The notes beneath the pieces are model-generated. The model was not told the origin of the DNA, made no database searches, and was given only the letters and a program-made list of their open reading frames with translations. Below are positions 12,060 through 20,768 of a stretch of DNA of 64,000 nucleotides, piece by piece; the stretch's first letter is position 1, and every line of letters begins with the position of its first letter. This DNA is from Collybia mongolica. Lineage: Eukaryota; Basidiomycota; Agaricomycetes; Agaricales; Clitocybaceae. The stretch spans positions 1,302,001 to 1,366,000 of the forward strand of contig JAAXNY010000008.1 of the NCBI GenBank assembly GCA_013420905.1, given 5' to 3'. A program made the position numbers and the translations under genes.

Positions 12060-12326
12060 TGTTAAAGGTGGAAGCCTAGAGCTGGAGTCCTGAGTAAGAA
12101 ACTGGAATATTCACTAATATAAGTGAGTACTAACCTGGAGTCCTGAGTAAGAAACTGGGGACTCCAGGACGAGCTACTCTACACCTATATACCTGTAGGA
12201 ACAATAGTAGAGTACAATAGACAAAGGAACAATAGAACAATGGAACAATAGAACAATAGAACAATAGAACAATGAAAGAAGCAAAACAATACCAAGCTAA
12301 GCTATATATACAGGTCAATTCTAACA
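12060..12326 (-). repeat. 3' LTR of a copia-type retrotransposon (LTR copy 1)
   Basis: A 267-bp LTR whose sense strand is minus: it starts TGTTAGAATTGACC, has a TATA box (TGTATATATAGC) about 15 bp in, a run of (GTTCTATT)n, and ends CCACCTTTAACA. It contains an internal duplication (two copies of GGAGTCCTGAGTAAGAAACTG). Further copies of the same LTR lie at 13,726, 14,570, 17,367, 18,214 and 18,742. It adjoins the RNase H end of the copia ORF, so it is the 3' LTR of that element. Confidence 0.9.
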
Positions 12327-13334
12327 GCCTTGGTAAGAATATCTGCCACTTGAGCTGTTCCAGGAATGTGATAAGTAGAAATAATTCCACTTTCCACTTT
12401 TTCCCTTAGCCAGAATAAGTCTGGTGTCAATATGTTTCATTCTTCCATGGTGTTCTGGGTTCCTGGTCACATTTAATGAAGAGGCATTGTCCTGTGCCTT
12501 GTCCTTTTTGTCCTTGGATTCCTCCTTGGACTCCTGTGCCTTGTTTGCAGTCTCCTTGCGCTTTTTGCCTTTATTTTTGCCACCATTTGAAGTCCCATTA
12601 GACTTCTTTGCCTCCTTTTGTGCATTGATGTACAGTGTGCACTTGGTCTGGATGTGACCCCCTTTGCCACAGAAATGACAACTGTTTCCTGAGGTGGATG
12701 CAGCCATGGCAGTCTGCTCTTCTGCCCTTCTGCGACGAGATTGGTCCTCAGTAATGAATGCCTGATGGACTTTTGACTTGTCCAAGTCAGAAGTGAGGAG
12801 TAAACTGGTCACAAAGTGATTATAGTCCTCAGGAAGAGCCCTAATCAAAGCCATGGTTGCTAGTTCTGAGTCCATGTCAGCTAGAGTATACTTCTCTGAC
12901 CTAAGACTTTTGACATTGGTGATGGCTTTTTCAACTCTGTTAATAAGAGTTTGAAGGGACTCTTCCTCTTGCTTTCTGATGGAGAACAAGTCATCCAGGG
13001 CATTAAAGCGAGGTCCAGGACGCTTCTGGACATGTACTTTGGCTAGTGCCTCCCACATTTTGACAGGATCCTCAGCAATTCCATTGAAGTGGACTCTCTG
13101 GGGTTCCTCAACCATAAAGAAGATCTGGCCAGCTGCCTTTTCAACTTTGATGAGGTAGGCTTCCTGTGCATCCAGTTGCTCTTCTGTAGGAGGGCTACTG
13201 AGGGAGGGCACTCTGGCAATGCCTTTGACAATCCTCCAGCTGCCATTAGCCCTAAGCCAGGCAGACATATCAGATGCCCAGGAGGTGTAGTTGGTGTCAT
13301 TGAGGAGGGGAAAGGTAGGTTTGGTAAGAGACAT
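12327..13334 (-). pseudogene. Copia Gag fused to the last RNase H segment (internally deleted Ty1/copia element)
   Basis: Starts MSLTKPTFPLLNDTNYTSW at 13,334; an upstream ATG at 13,385 is less likely. Residues 1 to about 210 are a copia-type Gag (UBN2/DUF4219 style). A CCHC zinc knuckle CHFCGKGGHIQTKC follows, then a Lys-rich linker. The frame then jumps straight into NVTRNPEHHGRMKHIDTR, the last conserved block of copia RNase H. Protease, integrase and reverse transcriptase are missing: about 3 kb has been deleted in phase. Just after DTR the true RNase H frame continues one register away (FWLREKVESGIISTYHIPG), so a small indel shifts the end. Flanked by LTRs at 12,060 and 13,726, with a primer-binding site at 13,707-13,725. 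It cannot move by itself, though Gag may still be made. Confidence 0.85.
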
Positions 13335-13706
13335 GTTGGTAAGGAGTGAAAATGGGGTGTTGACCTCTGTGCAAGTTTGTATCAACAGGAATACAACCAG
13401 GTTCCCTTGAAAATAACAAAGGGCAGGGTTCCAAGTTGAGCCTTCAGGAGTGTGTGCAGGAAAGGAGTGCTGAGAGTATTCTACTGTAACTACTGAGCAA
13501 TCCCAATTGTAGCACCTCCAGGATCACCAGGATGATTACTGGGATATTTCCTAGGTAGGATGAAAACCAACCCACTGAAGAGTATGGTCCCAAAAGTTGG
13601 ATGCCCTTGTAACTAAAGGGGGTGCAACACACTATAAAGGCAAAAAATGCGAACAGAGGGTGCAAAAATGGCACTGGTGAGTTGTATACTTGAACTAGAG
13701 CTCTTA

Positions 13707-13725
13707 GGGCGCGGGGCCCATAACC
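13707..13725 (-). promoter_or_regulatory. Copia primer-binding site (initiator-tRNA half-molecule type)
   Basis: Directly next to the 5' LTR end, the minus strand reads GGTTATGGGCCCCGCGCCC. This resembles the complement of the anticodon stem-loop of eukaryotic initiator tRNA-Met (internal ...GGGCCCATAACC...), not of its 3' end, as known for Drosophila copia and Ty5, which prime from a tRNA half. The second copia fragment at 41,160 has the same GGTTATGGGCCC. Confidence 0.65.
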
Positions 13726-13888
13726 TGTTAAAGGTGGAAGCCTAGAGCTGGAGTCCTGAGTAAGAAACTGGGGACTCCAGAACAAGCTACTCTACACCTA
13801 TATACCTGTAGAAACAATAGTAGAGTACAATAGACAAAGGAACAATAGAACAATGGAACAATAGAACAATGGAAGAAGCAAAACAATA
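13726..13888 (-). repeat. 5' LTR of the copia element, truncated (LTR copy 2)
   Basis: Matches LTR copy 1 from CCTTTAACA up to ...AACAATAC but lacks the outer 34 or so bases of U3, including the TATA box. The break is exactly where SNF2 helicase sequence begins (13,889). As the 5' LTR of this element it has lost its promoter. Confidence 0.85.
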
Positions 13889-14560
13889 CTCCCATTGTGC
13901 AATCAGCATACCAGGTGCGACGGTTAAGTGAGGGAGATCCTCTAGTTCTTTGCTTTTGCCTAAATACCGATTTTCTTCTACAGAAAACTGAATGTCAGTG
14001 CCAGGAAAGGTAAAACAAAGAGCATTGTACCAATGATTGGTGTGTGCTTTGCTTGAGAATTGGTCTTCAAGCATTCTTCTTGAGTGATGATGTCCGCAAG
14101 TTGGACTATCAACATTGTAGCCTGAAGGGTTTTCCCCAGACCCACCTTGTCAGCAATGAGATACCTGTGACAGGGATCCTTGCTAGGTTTTGGTATGAAT
14201 AGCTTGGCGAGGATAGTGTGAGCTCTGTAAAGTTGGTGCCAATGTAAAGATATAGGCTCCACCTCCAGGCTTAGTGTTTCAAAAAGCATTGTATTGGCAG
14301 AGTCCCAGGAAGTGAGGCCTCCATGATGGCAAAAGAGATTGAAGAGGACCGGTAGACCATCAGAAAATCTGAGATTCTTTGCAAGAATCTTGGGCATCAT
14401 CAATTTGTTGGAGTCAGCCCCATGGACTGCCTCACCAAGTTGAAAGATGGCAGTGCGCCTTGGCATATTATCATTTTGGCATCTCATTCTGTACATCCTT
14501 TGAAAAATAGGAGACTAGTACTCACATTTATGGACACTAGGACATTGCCGCCATGGGTAG
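13889..14560 (-). pseudogene. SNF2-family helicase, N-terminal half
   Basis: Minus-strand reading gives PRRTAIFQLGEAVHG, then SLHWHQLYRAHTILAKLF and HRYLIADKVGLGKTLQA. The last is the Walker A region of SNF2 ATPases (normally DEMGLGKT; here DKVGLGKT). An intron of about 44 bp (GTACAA...ATTCAG) leads to EENRYLGKSKELEDLPHLTV and APGMLIAQWE, the motif Ia region. The reading stops at the truncated LTR at 13,888. The DExH box and the rest of lobe 1 are missing. The C-terminal half lies at 14,837-16,150 on the opposite strand. Related helicase genes are multiplied in Agaricomycetes; this one is dead. Confidence 0.75.
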
Positions 14561-14569
14561 ACTCATAGG

Positions 14570-14836
14570 TGTTAGAATTGACCTGTATATATAGCTTAGC
14601 TTGGTATTGTTTTGCTTCTTCCATTGTTCTATTGTTCTATTGTTCTATTGTTCCATTGTTCTATTGTTCCTTTGTCTATTGTACTCTACTATTGTTCCTA
14701 CAGGTATATAGGTGTAGAGTAGCTCGTCCTGGAGTCCCCAGTTTCTTACTCAGGACTCCAGGTTAGTACTCACTTATATTAGTGAATATTCCAGTTTCTT
14801 ACTCAGGACTCCAGCTCTAGGCTTCCACCTTTAACA
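14570..14836 (+). repeat. Solo copia LTR, opposite orientation (LTR copy 3)
   Basis: 267 bp, from TGTTAGAATTGACC to CCACCTTTAACA on the plus strand, so inverted relative to all other copies. Flanks are ATAGG and CTAGG (four of five bases equal), compatible with a 5-bp target duplication. It lies exactly between the two oppositely oriented halves of the SNF2 gene. Confidence 0.9.
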
Positions 14837-16151
14837 CTAGGACTACCCTATTTTCTCAGCAAGGCGGCGCTTACTCAGGAGAAGACTGATGCAAGCATGA
14901 TTCGGAGGGCTAGAGGAGGTGACTTGGAGGGCTCCCTTGAAGTCAACCCCTCCGTGGAATGTCAATTGTCTATCGTGCAACAAATGCAAGGATTATTCAA
15001 TGGCCACATCCTTCAGAGGACAACTGATAGCAAGGATTGGAAGGGAGAACCGCTCATTTCCCTCCCTCCTTATGAGGAAAACATATTGGTATTGGATCTC
15101 ACCAATTGCAAGATGGAAATCATCACAGAGCTAGCAGACAAAGTAAAAGAGAGGTTTGTTTCCCGATCCCCTCATGACCTTTAATGTTCTGACCACTCTC
15201 CTTCAGCATTTCTGCCTCTAACAGCGTCTTGCAAATTGTTTCAAAGAGCTTCTACATTGAACATTGCCTCAGCATCAATTATGCTTGTAGGAGCTCCAAG
15301 GAGAAACTTCCCGAATTCAAGACCATGGAGGACTGGCTCGCAATGAAATTGACTAAGCTGGATGCACTGGCCCATATCCTTCTGCACCTGCTGTCTTGAG
15401 ACAATGCAGCTGAAATTGAAATGAGGGATGGCGTCTTATTTTTACCCCCAGCACCAACTTTATGGCCTGGAGAAATCATTGCGCAGACCAATAAATGCCT
15501 TGTATCCCATGAGTTCCCATCTCTGAACCCTCTCATCCAGAACGTAAGTCTCCCCTCCTGAGCTTTGCTGTATAATTACTTATGTGTTACAGGTTCTGAG
15601 GTTGTATGGAATCAAGTTCCTAGATATTGATGGAACTACCTCACTGCCGAGACACGCGAAAATAGTGAAGGAATTTCACACAAATCCTGAGCTACACATT
15701 CTCATTGTGTCATCAGTTGGGGCCACAGGTTTGAATCTGGCAATAACCAGAAACATTATCTTTTTGGTAAGTTCAGCCATCCTGTTTGTGGAACATTGTG
15801 GATATGGAGACGCATTCGGGGACCAACTGTGGAGCACACAAGATGAGCAGCAAATCCGTGGCTGCATTCACCAGCAGCCCCAGAAGAAGGTACAGTAGTG
15901 AGATCAATACACATCCTGGCGAACAGGATGGCGGACCTTGTCTTGCACAGTCTTGCCCAAGTAAAGGGAGCAGTGCATCATGCATTTCTTGAAGATACCA
16001 GGGGTCAGGGTGCGCAATGTTACATATGTATATTTATGTGGTGATTCTGATAATTGACTTATAGAAATGGTCAAGCTATTCTCAGGCGGGACTCTGGCAG
16101 ATCCTGAGGATGACGAGGGCGACGATACACCTACAGACAAGAAACATTGGA
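14837..16151 (+). pseudogene. SNF2-family helicase, C-terminal half
   Basis: Plus-strand reading starts at the LTR edge: LGLPYFLSKAALTQEKTD, then ILQRTTDSKDWKGEPLIS, LPPYEENILVLDLTNCKM, FKTMEDWLAMKLTKLDALAH. After an intron (about 15,543-15,593) comes VLRLYGIKFLDIDG with LHILIVSSVGATGLNLA, which is SNF2 lobe 2 motif V. After another gap follow QLWSTQDEQQIRG (motif VI region, here HQQ where family members have HRQ) and a C-terminal tail LFSGGTLADPEDDEGDD ending KKHWR. Stops appear after QPQKKV, so it is decayed as well as separated from its ATP-binding half. Confidence 0.75.
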
Positions 16152-16557
16152 GGTAACCCACAGGGAAATAAAACACACAACCCTTACAAAAGCAAGGGCA
16201 AATGCAGTTCTATATATGACAGACACTTGGAGTGATTTGGCCAAGCAGAAGGAGTACATAGGGGCTAACTTCCTGCACCTCCACAAACATGGAAAATGAT
16301 TACAGCACTTCCCGAAAACCTTGGAAATGACTTTTTTTTTTTTCTGAGATTGAAATGTTGTCCCAAAATGGAAATCAGTGTGTGGAGATGTGTTCACACA
16401 TCTCAAGCAAGTTTGGACAGCTCCACCTGAACCTTTAGTTCTAGCACTACATTTTATCATGCCTCTTGACTGTGTAACACAAGAAATCCTTGACAAAATC
16501 ATGTCAGATTCAAATGATTCAGGTGGGTTCAGTGTATTCATTGGACATTGCAATAAT

Positions 16558-16947
16558 TGTTATAACTGACTGTATGCATCTCCATACATAGCCTTATGCT
16601 GTTTCTGTCATCCCTGATCCACCTGATCCTTATCAGATGGTTATCATGATCTGGTGACTATTGTCTCTATTGTTCTTGATGTTCTTGGCATCTCATCAGA
16701 TGACCAGATGCTGATCACTGTCATACCAGATGATCAGATCCTTATCATCTTCTTATTGTTTCTATTGTCTTTACTCTCCTTATTGTTCTAGCACATATAT
16801 ATAGGAGAGTAGATGGCCCTGAAGTCCCCAGTTACTTACTTTGGACTTCAGGTTAGTACAACTTCTGTTTGATCAATAAACCAGGTACTTACTTCGGACT
16901 TCAGCTGTTGGCTGTCATAGACATCCCTGCACCTTCCTATTCTAATA
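16558..16947 (+). repeat. Solo LTR of a related copia family, 390 bp
   Basis: Starts TGTTATAACTGACTGTATGC, comparable to TGTTAGAATTGACCTGTATA of the 267-bp family, and contains the matching CCCAGTTACTTACTTTGGACTTCAG block. It ends ...CTAATA, with TA in place of the usual CA. Flanks are perfect 5-bp repeats, ATAAT at 16,553-16,557 and 16,948-16,952. Removing it restores an open frame (FIGHCNNLYVPQLFTAF). Confidence 0.75.
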
Positions 16948-17366
16948 ATAATTTGTATGTTCCTCAATTATTCACAGCTTTCTCAGTATCACAGTTTGTG
17001 ATTTCGACTCCTGAAGATGAAGCTGAAAAAGCAAAACCCAAGAACAAACAAAACCACAGTCAGCAAGAAAGAAAATGCCGACACCCAAGCCTACCCCTGT
17101 GAAACAATCATCCAAACGCGAGGCATCCCCAGATGGCTGTCCAGATGAAAGTGACAAGTCGGAGGACACTAGTAAGAAGACTAAAGCTGCCAAATCCTCC
17201 TTGAAATGCAAGAAGAAAAAGAAAGCAGATGTCAGTGACTTGGGAGATGATAGCTACGGAACTGATTACTGTGTACATTCATGTTGTTACACAGCCCTGT
17301 TGCCTGAAGGGAAAACCTACTATCAAGAAATCAGGACCCTTTTTTCTCAAGCCTGACACAACAACC

Positions 17367-17633
17367 TGTTAAAGGTGGAAGCCTAGAGCTGGAGTCCTGA
17401 GTAAGAAACTTGTATATTCACTAATATAAGTGAGTACTAACCTGGAGTCCTGAGTAAGAAACTGGGGACTCCAGAACGAGCTACTCTACACCTATATACC
17501 TGTAGGAACAATAGTAGAGTACAATAGACAAAGGAACAATAGAACAATGGAACAATAGAACAATAGAACAATAGAACAATGAAAGAAGCGAAACAATACC
17601 AAGCTAAGCTATATATACAGGTCAATTCTAACA
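17367..17633 (-). repeat. Solo copia LTR (LTR copy 4)
   Basis: 267 bp, same family and orientation as LTR copy 1, ends CCTTTAACA and TGTTAGAATT. Perfect 5-bp target duplication CAACC at 17,362-17,366 and 17,634-17,638. It has no internal retroelement sequence, so it is a recombination product. Confidence 0.93.
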
Positions 17634-18213
17634 CAACCCTCCCACAGTTCATCACTCTGGTTGCAAGGACTGCTGACATTCTCTCTCCAAGTGTGATCAT
17701 CAATAAGTTGGAATGGAAATTCAACACACCCAAGAATGACCCAACCAAGCCACTATTGTCTGACACTGGTCATGAGGCAATGCTCAAGATGCATGCAAAG
17801 AAGGTTGAGAAGAAACAGACACCTGGGATTACAGTTTGCATGCCTCCTGGAAAGTGCCTACAGGTACCTGTTGTGCTGATCATCAGAGTACATCATTTAT
17901 CTCCTCTAGGTTGACTACAATGATGATACAGCTGACTATAACAAGGATGCAGGCCTCATTGGCAACTCTATTCATACTCAGAAGGTACATTGTATGAGTC
18001 TTCTACCTTTCAATCTTCTAAACCATCATATACCGCAGGAAAATCTAATGAAGTTGTTGGCTGCATATCTTGACCAGCTAAAGGAGAAATACAAGATTGG
18101 AGTTGACCCTTGGTTCCCCACAATGCACATATTCTCGAAAGATGGTCACTTTTGGGAACTGAACGAGGTACAGCTGAAATTATGGGTGCCAAATGCTTGG
18201 TATGTGTTCAATA

Positions 18214-18423
18214 TGTTAAAGGTGGAAGCCTAGAGCTGGAGTCCTGAGTAAGAAACTGGGGACTCCAGGATGAGCTACTCTACACCTATATACCTGTAGG
18301 AACAATAGTAGAGTACAATAAACAATGGAACAATAGAACAATGGAACAATAGAACAATAGAACAATGAAAGAAGCGAAACAATACCAAGCTAAGCTATAT
18401 ATATATACAGGTCAATTCTAACA
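18214..18423 (-). repeat. Solo copia LTR (LTR copy 5)
   Basis: 210 bp, lacking the internal duplication present in the 267-bp copies. Flanks CAATA and GAATA agree in four of five bases. Its sense strand is minus. Confidence 0.9.
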
Positions 18424-18741
18424 GAATATCCAAGCTGTCAATGCTACTAATGAGGTAAACCAGCAAGATAATGAGGCAACACTTGAGGAACCCCTGGATT
18501 CTGTATATTTTTCTGAGTCTCAGCGAATCAAGAAAGTTCCTGGTGATGAACTGCCCAGTACTGGTATATCACCCTCCATGGTACAAGCACCTCCAGTATA
18601 CTACCCTTACCAAGCCACTCAATACCCACCAATGCCCAGTTTCTACCCACCACTGCCTCTTCAACTGGCCAACCCACTTTATGCCTTCCTACAAGCTCTA
18701 CAGCACCCACAACCTATGCATTTTCCACCACCTGCCAACAC

Positions 18742-18930
18742 TGTTAAGGTGGAAGCCTAGAGCTGGAGTCCTGAGTAAGAAACTGGGGACTCCAGAACGA
18801 GCTACTCTACACCTATATACCTGTAGGAACAATAGTAGAGTACAATAAACAATGGAACAATAGAACAATAGAACAATGAAAGAAGCAAAACAATACCAAG
18901 CTAAGCTATATATACAGGTCAATTCTAACA
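18742..18930 (-). repeat. Solo copia LTR (LTR copy 6)
   Basis: 189 bp with fewer ACAATAGA units than the other copies. Perfect target duplication AACAC at 18,737-18,741 and 18,931-18,935. It separates the Pro/Tyr-rich exon from the last recognisable part of the host gene. Confidence 0.92.
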
Positions 18931-19166
18931 AACACATGGCTCTTCAACTTCCTGTCAATGTTGCCACGAAAATAAGACTACCATGACCCTGTTTACTTGA
19001 GGAATTTTGCTTCATATACAATATCTCTGACCATGATGCAACATGCCTGGAGAAACTTGAAGTTATCCCTGGTGACCAAGGTGTTGAGAAGCTGGGAGAG
19101 AAGCATTGGGAAGCTGTGGGTTTTACCAAGCTGTCATGGGGAAGGTTCCTCTAAGCTCACACTGAA

Positions 19167-19477
19167 TTACAAGTCCTTATGTTTACATAAGTAACTCATT
19201 CATCATCCTGGGTTTGCAGGGAAAATTCAGCATACCCAACAAGATCCAGTGTTGTTTTTGTTAGATTTAGAATCACGTGACTTCTTGTCTCATGTGCTCA
19301 ATGCCACATCACCAAGCCACCTAGACTAGACGTAGCTTTACTGTTGCTAATACAACTGTTGTGGTCATTCTGGTGCTTCATCTGGACACTTCTGGGACTT
19401 CTCTCTTCTTTTGTCTTTCTCATTCTAACAGTTTTTCCCACAGTTAGTAATTTTGAAGTGTTCCGAGAATTTATTAG
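19167..19477 (-). pseudogene. Duplicate fragment of the 23.8-kb hypothetical gene, carrying a solo LTR
   Basis: Outside the LTR at 19,259-19,430 this stretch is the reverse complement of 23,817-23,955, nearly base for base (for example AAAATTCAGCATACCCAACA and AAGTGTTCCGAGA). It is therefore an inverted copy of part of the coding region at 23,817-24,420. Confidence 0.8.
19259..19430 (+). repeat. Solo LTR, 172-bp family (copy 1)
   Basis: Starts TGTTAGATTTAGAATCACGT and ends CTCATTCTAACA. Target duplication GTTTT at 19,254-19,258 and 19,431-19,435. The empty site (GTTGTTTTTCCCAC on one strand) is preserved in the paralogous sequence at about 23,860-23,875. A second copy lies at 20,597-20,768. 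Confidence 0.93.
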
Positions 19478-19598
19478 AACATCATTCATTCATTCATTCA
19501 TTGATTCATATTTCAACACTGCAGGAAAATATTTCCATAATGGGATTTTTCTTCTCTTAGGCTTTTTACAGCATTTCTCCACAAATACAAAACCTAGA
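19478..19598 (+). mobile_element. Fragment of the 0.9-kb non-autonomous element
   Basis: Matches copy A from its (CATT)n microsatellite through TTTCAACACTGCAGGAAAAT to CCACAAATACAAA, then stops. Copy D at 38,974 begins with the next bases (CAAAGTATTGTGAC), so the two truncated copies break at the same internal point. Confidence 0.85.
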
Positions 19599-19719
19599 GG
19601 AAGATAGGAGGTAATATCTGCCTATCTTTACTCTCCCCAAGAGACAGTTAGAAGAGTCGCCCACAAACCACACACAATGACCGAATTGTGTTGTGGAAAA
19701 CACGAAGCTAGTTGGGGGG

Positions 19720-20091
19720 TGATGTCATGAAAATTATATTCCCATCTTATCTCCGTCTTTTTGATCTTATCTTATCTCTTATCTAGGGGGATCAGCTGTT
19801 AATTCATCTATCCCCAGTAGTTACAATTCTCTCATCATTCCCATCATTCCATTTCATCATTTGATTGATGCTGTGCACTACCCTGGTTATATTTGGTTTA
19901 CCTTTCTCCATATTTATTCTACTCTGGTCCCCCTTAGGTAGTTGTATATATACTGCTCCTCTAGCTACTTGGTCTGGAGTCTTGATCTCGTCTATTCTCT
20001 GCAATACAGACAGGTCTTCTCAACTCTCTATCTCTTGTGCTATCTCTCCTCTTCTACTCTCTGATATCCTGCAGTGACTGTTATTGTCACA
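19720..20091 (+). repeat. Candidate Ty3/gypsy LTR
   Basis: A purine tract (AGTTGGGGGG) is followed immediately by TGATGTCATG, the usual junction of polypurine tract and 3' LTR in fungal gypsy elements. A TATA-like TGTATATATACTGC lies near 19,945, and a possible end TGTCACA falls at 20,091. No second copy or target duplication is seen. Confidence 0.4.
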
Positions 20092-20596
20092 TTGCTGACA
20101 GGAAGGCCTGATGGACACACAACATGAAGATGTAACATGACCACACATTTGAGCTTGCCAAATACTTGTTGCACTTCTGTGAGGGGTCATGTTGCCAAGA
20201 GGCTCAGGCAGGGAGCAGTATGCATAGTATAACAAGCCATGCAGGAAAGGAATGAGTATAGAGCACTAGAGGCTTGACCACAAGTAGAGAACTCAATCCA
20301 AGTCTATTATAAAGATACCTTTCATGGAGAGGAAGGGGCACCTTATACAGTACATTGTGGCTACATCTCAAATAACAACAGAATCTGATATCAGTAACTC
20401 TACTGATGCAACAATCCATCTGTAATATATCAGTCCAGAGTAAACTACTATTTATCAAGGGGTTAAGGCAATGCATGTCAAGATGATAGATGTGGACAAA
20501 CAAGTGATGCCCTTACAACTTTACACATATCCATGGTGTATGATATCAGCAACTCCAAATGAATTGCCAATAGAAGTTGGTGTTTATAGATCCTAT
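20092..20596. other. Intergenic, no gene seen
   Basis: No coding region or repeat family recognised between the candidate gypsy LTR and the second 172-bp LTR. Confidence 0.5.
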
Positions 20597-20768
20597 TGTT
20601 AGATTTAGAATCATGTGACTTCTTGTCTCACATGCTCAATGCCACATCACCAGGCCACCTGTACTAGACTTAGATATACTATTGCTAATACAACTGTTGT
20701 AGTCATTCTGGTGCTTCATCTGGACACTTCTGGAACTTCTCTCCTCTTTTGTCTTTCTCATTCTAACA
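20597..20768 (+). repeat. Solo LTR, 172-bp family (copy 2)
   Basis: Same length and ends as the copy at 19,259 (TGTTAGATTTAGAATCATGT ... CTCATTCTAACA), with about a dozen scattered differences. Flanks CCTAT and CATAT agree in four of five bases. Two solo insertions are more likely than one element of 1.5 kb, because each has its own flanking duplication. Confidence 0.9.

Larger units (their letters stand above)
16193..19160 (+). pseudogene. Agaricomycete hypothetical protein gene riddled with solo LTRs
   Basis: Removing the LTRs at 16,558-16,947, 17,367-17,633, 18,214-18,423 and 18,742-18,930 lets one plus-strand gene be followed across the first three junctions. Segments: PPEPLVLALHFIMPLDCVTQ; a basic region TPKPTPVKQSSKREASPDG; TLPQFITLVARTADILSPSV with KLEWKFNTPKNDPTKPLL; introns (GTACCT...CTCTAG and GTACAT...CCGCAG); ENLMKLLAAYLDQLKEKYK with WFPTMHIFSKDGHFWELNE; a Pro/Tyr-rich tract PVYYPYQATQYPPMPSFYPP; and CLEKLEVIPGDQGVEKLGEK near the end. 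Agaricomycete proteins with this order are familiar to me but have no known function. The gene is inactivated by insertions; the reading frame is unclear after 18,930. Confidence 0.6.

Noticed and set aside
17437..17766. Open frame with VLELTCIYSLAWYCFASFIV and repeated LLFYCSIVPLFYCS
   Set aside because: The same frame appears in every copy of the 267-bp LTR (12,130; 14,569; 18,698); it is LTR sequence read through, with hydrophobic codons from the (TATTGTTC)n repeat.
19259..20768. One retroelement of 1.5 kb bounded by the two 172-bp LTRs
   Set aside because: Each LTR has its own flanking 5-bp duplication, the two differ at about a dozen sites, and the interval holds unrelated pieces (0.9-kb element fragment, candidate gypsy LTR).
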